Assembly: GCF_001620055.1 (NCBI RefSeq) | Contig: NZ_LQGY01000040.1 | Location: 62,001-126,000, forward strand | DNA from: Agromyces sp. NDB4Y10 | Lineage (GTDB): Bacteria; Actinomycetota; Actinomycetes; Actinomycetales; Microbacteriaceae | Direction of reading: 5' to 3' | Length of the DNA: 64,000 nucleotides | Shown here: positions 48,903-57,342 of the stretch, one piece after another | Position numbering within the stretch: position 1 is the stretch's first letter | How the letters are laid out: each line of letters starts with the position of its first letter | Notes under the pieces: model-generated | Told to the model about the DNA's origin: nothing | Database searches by the model: none | Seen by the model: the letters and a program-made list of their open reading frames with translations, nothing else | Translations under genes and position numbers: made by a program

Positions 48903-49724
48903 TCACGCGGCCCGGTCGGGATCGTCGACGGTGAAGACGTAGTCGCCGGCGCCGTCGAGCTCGGGACGCAGGCGTCCGTCGGCGAGCGCGGCGAACGCCT
49001 CGCGCGACGCGTCGCGCAGCGCCGCGGCCGCCCGCGGGTCGGCCGCGCGCACCGCCTCGAAGTCGGCGACGAGCGGCAGGCCGCCCTCGCGGCGCCAGTC
49101 CGGCTGCGGCATCCGCTCGAGCGCGCGCTCGACCCTCGGCGACGTCAGCCGCCAGCGCACCTCGAACCGGTCGCTGCGGTCGCCGCCGGAGATCGCGTCG
49201 CGCAGTTCGCCGTAGAAGTCGGGGTGGTACGCGATCACCTCGGCGCCGAGCCGCACCAGGTTCATGCGCGCGTTGCGGCGGATGAGCGGGTCGTAGGTCC
49301 ATCGCACCTCGTCGATGCCGTGCTCGAGGCAGAGGGCGCGTTGACGCAGCTTCAGCGCGACGCCGACCCCGCGCCCCCGCGCCCGCGGGTCGACGGCGTT
49401 CATGTGCGAGTGCACGTGGAGGCCGTCCGCCCAGCCGAGGAACCCGAGGGCCGCCCCGATCGGCGGGTCGCCGGGTGCCGCGAGCTCGGCCGCGGCATCC
49501 GCTCGCCCGGGTTCGGGCACCGCCACGAGGACCGTGTTGCCGGCGTGCGCGATCGCCGTGAGCGATGCGAGGTCGACCGTGCGACCCTCGCCCCAGGTCG
49601 CGTCGAACCGGGCGAGGGCGCCGGCCAGCTCGTCGGGCTGCGCCTCGCGGGTGCGGATGCCGCCGCGCCGGTCGGCCTCGTCGGCGAGCGCGTGCGCACG
49701 GGCGAGGGTCGCGGCATCCGTCAT
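48903..49724 (-). CDS. GNAT-family N-acyltransferase
   Basis: The 273-residue protein has a GNAT core: IGAALGFLGW, VHSHMNAVDPRARGRGVGVALKLRQRAL (motif A with the acyl-CoA loop RGRGVG) and NARMNLVRLGAEVIAYHPDFYG (motif B). It belongs to a larger GNAT type with a C-terminal extension (ERALERMPQPDWRREGG...), the kind found beside N-acylamino-acid racemases, where it N-succinylates amino acids. Its position between the saccharopine-dehydrogenase-like gene and the racemase supports that reading. The N-terminal segment is helical and Ala-rich. Substrate inferred only from context. Confidence 0.87.
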   Translation of the reverse strand: MTDAATLARAHALADEADRRGGIRTREAQPDELAGALARFDATWGEGRTVDLASLTAIAHAGNTVLVAVPEPGRADAAAELAAPGDPPIGAALGFLGWADGLHVHSHMNAVDPRARGRGVGVALKLRQRALCLEHGIDEVRWTYDPLIRRNARMNLVRLGAEVIAYHPDFYGELRDAISGGDRSDRFEVRWRLTSPRVERALERMPQPDWRREGGLPLVADFEAVRAADPRAAAALRDASREAFAALADGRLRPELDGAGDYVFTVDDPDRAA

Positions 49725-49799
49725 GGCATCGGACCCTATCGCGCGGTCGCAGACGCCGCCCGCCCCGGTGGAGTCCCACGGCGCGGCGTCGCCGGCGGC

Positions 49800-51077
49800 T
49801 CAGCGGGCGAGCCGGTCCTCCATGCCCCACGGCTGGCCGTACCCGCCGTCGGCCTCCGCGCGCGCCATGAGCTCGAGGAACGGCTGCGCGTCGAACGCCT
49901 CGGGGCCGAGCACGCCGACGCCCTGCCAGGCACCGGTCGCGAGCAGCTCGAGCGCGATCACGGGGTTCAGCGCGGTCTGCCAGACGACGCACTGCGCCTC
50001 GTACTCGCGCATCGTCCACTCGTTGTCGCTCACGTGGTACAGGTACACCTCGCGGGGCGCGCCATCCGTACCCGTGCCGGTGACCCACAGCCCGGCGCAC
50101 GTCTTGCCGGTCATGCGCGGGCCGATCGACGCCGGATCGGGCAGTGCGGCGGCGACCACGTCACGCGGCGCGACCTCGACCGGGCCGTTCGCGCTCCGCA
50201 CGCGGATCGGCGTCGTCGAGTCGAGCCCCAGCAGGTGCAGCGTCTTCAGCACGCCGATGAACTCGTCGCCGAGGCCGTACTTGAACGTCACGCGCTTGGC
50301 GTCGACCCAGCGCGGCATGAGGAGCACCTCCTCGTGCTCGACGTTCACGCACTCGACCGGGCCGATGCCCTCGGGGAACTCGAACACCTCGGGCTCGCTG
50401 AACGGCGGGGTCGTGTACCAGCCGCGGTCCTTCTCCCACACGACCGGCGGGTTCAGGCACTCCTCGATCGTCGTCCAGATCGAGAACGAGGGGGCGAAGA
50501 TCTCGTTACCGGCGTCGTCGCGAACGACGAGGTTGGCGCCGTCGCGCGTGCCGAGCTCGTCGATCTCACTGAAGAGGTGGTCGGCGGCGTACCGGGCGAA
50601 CACGTCGGAGAGCCCGGGCTCGACGCCCATGCCGACGAGCGCGAGCCGGCCGGCCGTCTCCCAGTCGTCGGCCTGCGCGAACTGGTCGTCGCCGAGCTTC
50701 ACGCCGGTCTCGGCGTACGGGTCGGTGGGGTGCGGCTCCGACAGGCTCATGGCCATGTCGAGGTAGTCGGCACCCGCGGCGAGCGCGCCGCGGAAGATCG
50801 ACGGCACGAACTTCGGCTCGACGGCGTTCATCACGTGGGTCGCGCGGTGCTCGCGGGCGACGGATGCCACGACCTCCGGGTCGCTCGCGTCGACCTGCGC
50901 CGTGGCGAACCGGGCCGCCACGGCGTCGCCGTGCTTCGCGGCGATCCAGTCGACGGTGCGGCGGGCACGGAACTCGTCGTAGTCGCTCACGACGATCAGC
51001 TCGAAGAAGTCGCGGCGGGCGGCGATCTTGGCGATGGCGTCGCCCACGCCCCCCGCGCCGATGAGGAGGATTCGCAT
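49800..51077 (-). CDS. Saccharopine dehydrogenase-family protein
   Basis: The 425-residue protein begins with a Rossmann motif MRILLIGAGGVGDAIAKIA and has the family's substrate region (LGTRDGANLVVRDDAGNEIF, WTTIEECLNPPVVWEKDRGW, PRWVDAKRVTFKYGLG). It is close in layout to lysine/carboxynorspermidine-type saccharopine-dehydrogenase-like proteins, with intact length. A promoter TGGACA-N17-TACCGT ends seven bases before the ATG, so translation is probably leaderless. It heads the operon with the GNAT and racemase genes, suggesting conversion of a basic or N-acylated amino acid. Confidence 0.88.
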   Translation of the reverse strand: MRILLIGAGGVGDAIAKIAARRDFFELIVVSDYDEFRARRTVDWIAAKHGDAVAARFATAQVDASDPEVVASVAREHRATHVMNAVEPKFVPSIFRGALAAGADYLDMAMSLSEPHPTDPYAETGVKLGDDQFAQADDWETAGRLALVGMGVEPGLSDVFARYAADHLFSEIDELGTRDGANLVVRDDAGNEIFAPSFSIWTTIEECLNPPVVWEKDRGWYTTPPFSEPEVFEFPEGIGPVECVNVEHEEVLLMPRWVDAKRVTFKYGLGDEFIGVLKTLHLLGLDSTTPIRVRSANGPVEVAPRDVVAAALPDPASIGPRMTGKTCAGLWVTGTGTDGAPREVYLYHVSDNEWTMREYEAQCVVWQTALNPVIALELLATGAWQGVGVLGPEAFDAQPFLELMARAEADGGYGQPWGMEDRLAR

Positions 51078-51084
51078 GGTCGGT

Positions 51085-51122
51085 ACGGTAGCCGGATCCG
51101 CCACAATTGTCCAGATGGACAA
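51085..51122 (-). promoter_or_regulatory. Promoter and operator of the saccharopine dehydrogenase-like operon
   Basis: On the minus strand TGGACA (51113-51108), 17 bp and TACCGT (51090-51085) form the promoter. TTGTCCA-GA-TGGACAA (51107-51122, perfect 7-bp arms) covers the -35. On the other side TAGACT (51160-51165) is the probable -10 of xdhA, so this operator could influence both divergent units. Confidence 0.65.
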
Positions 51123-51183
51123 CGGGCCGTGGAGCGGCGAGCGGGCCCACCGCCCGGCGTAGACTCGCGGCAAGGGGGTGCGG

Positions 51184-52611
51184 ATGCAGCACATCGTCGT
51201 GACCGTCAACGGAGTCGAGCTCGCGGACGGGGAGGTGGCCGCCCACACGACGACGCTCGACTGGCTCCGCGCGAGGGGACTCACCGGCGCCAAGGAGGGC
51301 TGCGCCGAGGGCGAGTGCGGGGCCTGCTCGGTCCTCGTCGCCGCCCCCGACGACGACGGCGGCACCGCGTGGACGGCGGTGAACGCGTGCCTGCTTCCCG
51401 TCGCGGCGCTCGACGGGCAGGAGGTCGTGACGGCCGAGGGCCTCGGTACGCCCGACGCGCCGCATCCGGTCCAGGCGGCGCTCGCGGCCGACGGCGCCTC
51501 CCAGTGCGGGTACTGCACCCCCGGCTTCGCGTGCAGCATGGCCGCGCAGTTCTACCGCCCGGGGCGCGCCGACCACGCCCACCACGCCCCGAACGGCTTC
51601 GACCTGCACGCCCTCTCCGGGAACCTGTGCCGCTGCACCGGATACCGCCCGATCCGCGACGCGGCCTTCGCACTCGGGCAGCCGGACGCCGACGATCCGA
51701 TCGCCGCTCGCCGCGCGAGCCCGCCGCCCGCTCCGCGCCCCACTCGCGTCGAACACGACGGCGAGCGGTTCGTCCGCCCGGCCGATCTCACCGAGACGCT
51801 CGGACTTCTGCGCGACGAGCCCGATGCGACCGTCGTCGCCGGCTCCACCGACTGGGGCGTCGAGGTCAACCTGCGCGGCCGGCGCACGCCGCTCACCGTC
51901 GCGATCGAGCACCTGCCGGAGCTGCGCGAGGTGCACGTCGACGAGTCCGCGATCGAGATCGGCGCCGCGCTGAGCCTCGCCGAGGTCCAGCGCCGGCTGG
52001 GCGGACGGGTGCCGCTGCTCGAGGCGCTGTTCCCGCAGTTCGCGTCCCCGCTCATCCGCAATCGGGCGACGCTCGGCGGCAACCTCGGCACCGCCTCCCC
52101 CATCGGCGACGCGGCGCCCGCGCTGCTCGCGCTCGAGGCGCGGCTGCGGCTCGCGTCGGCCGACGGCGAGCGCGAGGTCGACCTCGCCGAGTACTTCACG
52201 GGCTACCGGCAGACGGTGCGCCGGCCCGACGAGCTCATCCGTTCCGTCCGCATCCCGCTGCCGCTCGCGGACCTCGCCGCGTTCCACAAGGTGGCCAAGC
52301 GCCGCTACGACGACATCTCGAGCGTCGCGGTCGGCTTCGCGATCGACGTGGGCGATGACGGCACGGTGGTCGCCGCGCGCATCGGACTGGGCGGCGTCGC
52401 GGCGACGCCCATCCGCGCCCGGGCGACCGAGGCGGCCCTGACCGGACGGCCGTGGGACCTCGACACCGTCCGCGACGCGGCATCCGTCATGGGTGGCGAG
52501 GGCACGCCGATGTCCGACCACCGTGCGAGCGCCGAGTACCGCGCGCTCATGCTGAACCGGGCGCTGCTCAAGCTGTACCGCAGCACGGCACGTGAGGAGG
52601 TGCGGGCATGA
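51184..52611 (+). CDS. xdhA: Xanthine dehydrogenase-type small subunit (2Fe-2S and FAD domains)
   Basis: The 475-residue protein fuses the iron-sulfur and FAD parts of a molybdenum hydroxylase. Cysteine motifs GCAEGECGACSV, QCGYCTPGF and GNLCRCTGYRP bind two 2Fe-2S clusters (residues 1-160). The FAD domain (from about 190) has VVAGSTDWGVEVN and RATLGGNLGTASPIGD. ATG 51184 follows AAGGGGG; a GTG two codons earlier is possible. It passes electrons from the molybdenum subunit to NAD. It overlaps xdhB by ATGA. Purine oxidation is the usual role, but related hydroxylases act on other aromatic heterocycles. Confidence 0.93.
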   Translation: MQHIVVTVNGVELADGEVAAHTTTLDWLRARGLTGAKEGCAEGECGACSVLVAAPDDDGGTAWTAVNACLLPVAALDGQEVVTAEGLGTPDAPHPVQAALAADGASQCGYCTPGFACSMAAQFYRPGRADHAHHAPNGFDLHALSGNLCRCTGYRPIRDAAFALGQPDADDPIAARRASPPPAPRPTRVEHDGERFVRPADLTETLGLLRDEPDATVVAGSTDWGVEVNLRGRRTPLTVAIEHLPELREVHVDESAIEIGAALSLAEVQRRLGGRVPLLEALFPQFASPLIRNRATLGGNLGTASPIGDAAPALLALEARLRLASADGEREVDLAEYFTGYRQTVRRPDELIRSVRIPLPLADLAAFHKVAKRRYDDISSVAVGFAIDVGDDGTVVAARIGLGGVAATPIRARATEAALTGRPWDLDTVRDAASVMGGEGTPMSDHRASAEYRALMLNRALLKLYRSTAREEVRA

Positions 52612-55007
52612 GCGAGCTCGCCGCACGCCCCGCCGGCGCCGTCGTCGGTCAGCGGATGACGCACGAGAGCGCCGTGCAGCACGCGACCGGCGTCGCGACC
52701 TACACCGACGACCTCGCCGCCCGCCGCGCGGGGGTGCTCACCGCCTGGCCTGTGCAGTCCGAGCACGCGCACGCCCGGATCCGGCTCGACGTGGCGCCCG
52801 CACTCGAGGTGCCCGGCGTCGTGCACGTGCTGACGGCCGACGACGTACCGGGCGTGAACGACGCGGGGACCAAGCACGACGAGCCGCTCTTCCCCGACGA
52901 GGCCCGGTACCACGGGCACGCGCTCGCGTGGGTGCTCGGCGAGTCGGCCGAGGCCGCCCGGCGCGGCGCCGCCGCGGTCCGCGTCGAGTACGAGCCGCTG
53001 CCGTCGATCGTCACGATCGGCGAGGCGATCGAGGCCGGGTCGTTCCAGGGCTTCGCGCCGACCGTGCAGCGCGGCGACGCGGCATCCGCCCTCGCGACCG
53101 CGCCGCACGTCTTCGAGGGCGAGAGCGTCGTCGGCGGGCAGGAGCACTTCTACCTCGAGACCCACGCGTCGCTCGCGCACGTCGACTCCGAGGGGCAGGT
53201 GTTCCTCGACTCGAGCTCGCAGCACCCGTCGGAGACGCAGGAGATCGTCGCGCACGTGCTCGGGGTGCCCTCGCACCGCGTCACCGTGCAGGTGCTGCGC
53301 CTCGGCGGCGGGTTCGGCGGCAAGGAGATGCAGCCGCACGGGCTCGCTGCGGTCGCCGCGCTGGGCGCCGTGCGCACCGGCCGACCCGTCCGGTTGCGGC
53401 TCACACGCACGCAGGACCTCACGATGACCGGGAAGCGCCACCCGTATCACGCGACCTGGCGCGCGGGCTTCGACGACGACGGTCGCCTCCTCGCGCTCGA
53501 GGCGACCCTCACGGCCGACGGCGGCTGGTGCCTCGACCTCTCCGAGCCCGTGCTCGGCCGGGCGCTCTGCCACGTCGACAACGCCTACTGGATCCCGGAT
53601 GTCGCGGTGCACGGCCGCATCGCGAAGACGAACAAGACCTCGCAGACCGCGTTCCGCGGGTTCGGCGGACCACAGGGCATGTTCGTGATCGAGGACATCC
53701 TCGGCCGGGTCGCGCCGCAGCTGGGCCTCGACGCCGCGACGATCCGCGAGCGCAACCTGTACCGGCCCGGCCAGACGACGCCGTACGGCCAGGAGGTGCG
53801 CCACGCGGAGCGGCTGCACGAGATCTGGCAGCGGCTCCGCACCGAGAGCGCCTTCGACGAGCGCCGCGCCGAGATCGCCCGGTTCAACGCCGGCAGCGCC
53901 GACGTGAAGCGCGGCCTCGCGATGACCCCGGTCAAGTTCGGCATCTCGTTCACGTTCACCGCCTACAACCAGGCCGGCGCGCTCGTGCACGTCTACAAGG
54001 ACGGCTCGGTGCTCGTGAACCACGGCGGCACCGAGCTCGGGCAGGGCCTCCACACGAAGATGCTGCAGGTGGCCGCGACCGCGCTCGGGGTGCCGTTCGC
54101 GGCCGTCCGGCTCGCGCCGACGCGGACCGACAAGGTGCCGAACACCTCGGCGACGGCCGCCTCGTCCGGCGCCGACCTCAACGGCGGTGCGGTCAAGCAC
54201 GCGTGCGACCAGATCCGCGACCGCCTCGCGGAGGTCGCGGCGGCGCACCTCGGCGGCGACGCCGGCGACATCCGCTTCGCCGACGGGGTCGTCGTGTCCT
54301 CCGCCACCGAGCGGGCGATGGCGTTCGCCGAGCTCGTCGAGACGGCGTACCACGAGCGCGTGCAGCTCTTCGCGGCGGGCTTCTACCGCACCGAGGGCCT
54401 CGGCTGGGACCCGGCGACCATGCAGGGCACGCCGTTCAAGTACTTCGCGTACGGCGCCGCCGCGGCCGAGGTCGAGGTCGACGGGTTCACGGGCGCCACG
54501 CGCCTGCGCCGCGTCGACATCGTGCACGACGTGGGCGACTCGCTCTCGCCGCTCGTCGACCTCGGCCAGGTCGAGGGCGCCTTCATGCAGGGGGCCGGAT
54601 GGCTCATGCTCGAGGAGCTCCGCTGGGACGAGACCGACGGCCCCGGCCGTGGGCGCCTGCTCACGCAGTCGGCGAGCACGTACAAGCTGCCGAGCTTCTC
54701 GGAACTGCCGGACGAGCTCAACGTGCACTTCCTCGAGCGGGCGCGTGAGGACGGCGCGGTGTACGGGTCGAAGGCCGTCGGCGAACCGCCGTTCATGCTC
54801 GCGTTCAGCGTCCGCGAGGCGATCCGCGACGCGGTGGCCGCGTTCGGCCCGACCGGCCGCAGCGTCGAACTCGCCTCGCCCGCGACGCCCGAGGCGACCT
54901 TCTGGGCGATCGAGGGGGCGCGCGCGGCGGGCGCCCCGGGCACCCCGGCCGACGAACCGACGTCCGAGACGACGGATGCCGCGGCATCCGTCACCGCGGG
55001 GACCTGA
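52608..55007 (+). CDS. xdhB: Xanthine dehydrogenase molybdopterin-binding subunit
   Basis: The 799-residue protein is the large molybdenum-cofactor subunit. Landmarks are VVGGQEHFYLET, GGGFGGKEMQPH, FRGFGGPQGMFVIE with the active-site Arg, GGTELGQGLHTKMLQ, and the catalytic-Glu loop GSKAVGEPPFMLAFSV near the C-terminus, which all match the XdhB family. Length is normal; the last 30 residues are disordered Thr/Ala/Glu. It is co-translated with xdhA and followed by xdhC 11 bases later. Molybdenum-cofactor biosynthesis genes are not in the window. Confidence 0.94.
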   Translation: MSELAARPAGAVVGQRMTHESAVQHATGVATYTDDLAARRAGVLTAWPVQSEHAHARIRLDVAPALEVPGVVHVLTADDVPGVNDAGTKHDEPLFPDEARYHGHALAWVLGESAEAARRGAAAVRVEYEPLPSIVTIGEAIEAGSFQGFAPTVQRGDAASALATAPHVFEGESVVGGQEHFYLETHASLAHVDSEGQVFLDSSSQHPSETQEIVAHVLGVPSHRVTVQVLRLGGGFGGKEMQPHGLAAVAALGAVRTGRPVRLRLTRTQDLTMTGKRHPYHATWRAGFDDDGRLLALEATLTADGGWCLDLSEPVLGRALCHVDNAYWIPDVAVHGRIAKTNKTSQTAFRGFGGPQGMFVIEDILGRVAPQLGLDAATIRERNLYRPGQTTPYGQEVRHAERLHEIWQRLRTESAFDERRAEIARFNAGSADVKRGLAMTPVKFGISFTFTAYNQAGALVHVYKDGSVLVNHGGTELGQGLHTKMLQVAATALGVPFAAVRLAPTRTDKVPNTSATAASSGADLNGGAVKHACDQIRDRLAEVAAAHLGGDAGDIRFADGVVVSSATERAMAFAELVETAYHERVQLFAAGFYRTEGLGWDPATMQGTPFKYFAYGAAAAEVEVDGFTGATRLRRVDIVHDVGDSLSPLVDLGQVEGAFMQGAGWLMLEELRWDETDGPGRGRLLTQSASTYKLPSFSELPDELNVHFLERAREDGAVYGSKAVGEPPFMLAFSVREAIRDAVAAFGPTGRSVELASPATPEATFWAIEGARAAGAPGTPADEPTSETTDAAASVTAGT

Positions 55008-55018
55008 CCGGAGCGACC

Positions 55019-55885
55019 ATGGACTGGCTCGACGCACTGCAGCGGCTGCGGGAGACCCGCACGCCCGCGGTGCTCATCACGCTCGCGACCGTGCGCGGAC
55101 ACGCGCCCCGCAACGGCGGCGCGAAGATGGTGGTCGCCTCCAGCGACGCGTTCGGCAGCGTGGGCGGCGGCAACCTCGAGGAGACCGCCGTCCGGCGCGC
55201 CCGCGAGATGCTCGACGCCGGCGCGGTGGAGCCCGAGCTGCTGACGCTCACGCTGAGCGACCGGGCCGTCGTCGACTACGGCGTGCAGTGCTGCGGGGGC
55301 GAGGTGACCCTGCTGCTCGAACCGGTGCCGGTGGTGCCGGTCGTCGCGATCTTCGGCCTCGGCCACGTGGGGCTGGAGCTCGCGCGGGTGCTCGCGCGGC
55401 ATCCGCTGCGACTCGACCTGGTCGACTCGCGCGCCGAGATGCTCTCGCCCGACCGGATCGGCGTGCCGGGTCGGACCGGACCCTTCGCCGACGCCGTCGC
55501 CGACCTGCGGCGGCACCACCTGCCGGTGCCCGAGTCGGCGCTCGCCGACCTGCCCGGCGGCGCGCACGTGCTCGTCATGACGCACGACCACGCGGAGGAT
55601 CTCGCGATCTGCGACATGGCGCTGCGCACGCCCGGGCTCGGCTCGATCGGGCTCATCGGCTCGCGATCGAAGTGGGCGCGGTTCCGGACGCGACTGCGCG
55701 AGGCGGGACACGACGACGCCGCGCTCGAGCGCATCACGACGCCCATCGGCATCGACGGCATCCGCTCGAAGGAACCCGCGGCGATCGCGGTGAGCGTCGC
55801 CGCACGGGTGCTGCAGCTCGTCGAGGGGGCGGCGGTCAGGACGCGGGCGTCGACGCCGTCGCGCGAGGGCGCGCGGGCGGAGTGA
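55019..55885 (+). CDS. xdhC: Xanthine dehydrogenase accessory protein XdhC
   Basis: The 288-residue protein has the XdhC/CoxI N-terminal domain (TPAVLITLATVRGHAPRNGGAKM, VGGGNLEETAVRRA, QCCGGEVTLLLEP) and a C-terminal Rossmann domain (VVAIFGLGHVGLELARVL, VMTHDHAEDLAICDMAL, SIGLIGSRSKWARFR). XdhC binds molybdenum cofactor and aids its sulfuration and insertion into XdhB. Its place right after xdhB confirms a complete xdhABC operon. The 3' end overlaps the convergent PAP2 gene by 50 bases, longer than other overlaps in this window. Confidence 0.93.
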   Translation: MDWLDALQRLRETRTPAVLITLATVRGHAPRNGGAKMVVASSDAFGSVGGGNLEETAVRRAREMLDAGAVEPELLTLTLSDRAVVDYGVQCCGGEVTLLLEPVPVVPVVAIFGLGHVGLELARVLARHPLRLDLVDSRAEMLSPDRIGVPGRTGPFADAVADLRRHHLPVPESALADLPGGAHVLVMTHDHAEDLAICDMALRTPGLGSIGLIGSRSKWARFRTRLREAGHDDAALERITTPIGIDGIRSKEPAAIAVSVAARVLQLVEGAAVRTRASTPSREGARAE

Positions 55886-56720
55886 CGTGCGCCTCGGCGC
55901 GCAGCCGGTTGCGTTCGGCGATCCTCGCCGCCCGGTCGAGCCGTTCGCGCTCGAGGCGACGGGCGAACAGGGTCCAGACCAGCAGCGCCACGCCCGCGCC
56001 GATGAGCGCACCGCCGACCGTGTCGGTGAACCAGTGCACCCCGAGGTAGGTGCGGCTGATGGCCATGAGGATCGTGTAGAGCGCGCCGACGATCCACACC
56101 CAGAGCTTCGGCACGATGATGCCGATCGCGACGGCGATCGTCGCCGCGTTCGCCACATGCCCCGACGGGAATGAGCCGAAGTCGGATGCCACGAGCATGT
56201 CCTCCGGACGTGCCCGGCCGAAGAGGTTCTTCAGGAGCTGCACCACGCCCGCGCTCGCGACCGACGCGACGATGAAGAACAGCGCACCCCACGGCCGCCG
56301 GGCGATGAGGAGGATCACCGCCGTGACGATCGGCACGACGAACACGCCCACGATGCCGCCGCCGAGCGCATCCATGCCGAACGCGAAGATATTCGCGATC
56401 CCGCCGCGCAGGGCGAAGATGTCCTCCGCCCACTCCTCGTCGATCTCGAACAGCGAGTCGGCGCGGAGCGCGAGGATCAGGCCGAGCAGCGCCGCGATGA
56501 CCACGGAGGCGATGCCGACCGCGAGCGGGGCGAAGCGGCCCACGTACTCGGTGCGCGCCTCGCGAGCGCGGGGGTTCAGTTCGTCGGCGCGCGCCGCCGC
56601 CCGCCCCTCGGTGACCGCCGCGCCCTGGGCGCGCCAGCCGGGCCGCCGGTGGGGGTTCGGGGCGTCACCCGGGTCGGGCGAATCGGTCGGGTGCTCCGCG
56701 GTGCGGTCCGGTGCGCTCAT
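55836..56720 (-). CDS. PAP2-family membrane phosphatase
   Basis: The 294-residue protein has six transmembrane helices and the three PAP2 signature parts: KNLFGRARPED, SFPSGHVANA and SRTYLGVHWFTDTVGG, with the catalytic His residues in PSGH and GVHWFTD. A disordered charged N-terminus of about 60 residues precedes helix 1. Probable substrates are lipid phosphates such as undecaprenyl pyrophosphate or phosphatidic acid, inferred from the family. The C-terminus is basic (RRLERERLDRAARIAERNR). Single gene. Confidence 0.92.
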   Translation of the reverse strand: MSAPDRTAEHPTDSPDPGDAPNPHRRPGWRAQGAAVTEGRAAARADELNPRAREARTEYVGRFAPLAVGIASVVIAALLGLILALRADSLFEIDEEWAEDIFALRGGIANIFAFGMDALGGGIVGVFVVPIVTAVILLIARRPWGALFFIVASVASAGVVQLLKNLFGRARPEDMLVASDFGSFPSGHVANAATIAVAIGIIVPKLWVWIVGALYTILMAISRTYLGVHWFTDTVGGALIGAGVALLVWTLFARRLERERLDRAARIAERNRLRAEAHVTPPARPRATASTPAS

Positions 56721-56822
56721 CCTCCAACGCTAGTCGGCGACCCGGGTACGACCTGAGAACGGATGCCGCGTGCCACGTCGCCGGGCCGAGGGGCCCGCGG
56801 CATCCGTCGCCGTGGCCGTCGG

Positions 56823-57296
56823 TCAGAGCTCGCGCACGTAGAACAGCATGCGGTAGTCGGTGCCCGGCTCGATGTTCGCGAAGCCGTGCCGCTCGTAGAA
56901 CCGGCGGGTGTCGACATCGACCTCGTCGACGTTGATGTGCATCTCGATCGCGCCGCGGCCGCGCACGTCGGCGAGCGCGCGGGTGAGCAGCCGGGTGCCG
57001 ATGCCGCGGTCGCGCAGCTGGGGCCGCACGTAGAGCTCCTCGAGCTGGGCGAGCGGTCCGTCGCCGTACGGCGTGGGACGCAGCGTCAGGTACGCGAACC
57101 CGACCGGCTCCGGGTCCTCGGCGAGGAGGACCATCACGTCGTCGCGCTCGAGGAGCGTCGCGAAGCGCGCCGCGAACGCCTCGGCCGACGGCGTCGGCGA
57201 TTCGAACTCGGTGTTGAAGTCGAACAGCAGGCCGCCGACGACCGCCGCGTCCGCCGCCGTCGCCGCCCGGACCTCGCATCGTGCCGATGAACCCAC
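56823..57296 (-). CDS. GNAT-family N-acetyltransferase
   Basis: The 157-residue protein is a compact GNAT: VRAATAADAAVVGGLLFDF at the start, VGFAYLTLRPTPYG in the middle strand, LEELYVRPQLRDRGIGTRLLTRAL as motif A (RDRGIG) and VDTRRFYERHGFANIEPGTDYRM as motif B. A GTG start at 57296 is used. There is no clear operon partner, with the Bcr-type transporter ending 46 bases upstream on the same strand. The substrate is unknown. Confidence 0.88.
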   Translation of the reverse strand: MGSSARCEVRAATAADAAVVGGLLFDFNTEFESPTPSAEAFAARFATLLERDDVMVLLAEDPEPVGFAYLTLRPTPYGDGPLAQLEELYVRPQLRDRGIGTRLLTRALADVRGRGAIEMHINVDEVDVDTRRFYERHGFANIEPGTDYRMLFYVREL

Positions 57297-57342
57297 TGCG
57301 CCGCCCCGCTCCCCTCGGCAGCGAGCGTAGCGCGCTCCCGCG

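Noticed and set aside
50566-52626. Long minus-strand open frame across the xdhA gene
   Set aside because: The complementary strand encodes an unmistakable 2Fe-2S/FAD protein; the frame is a shadow of its codon pattern.
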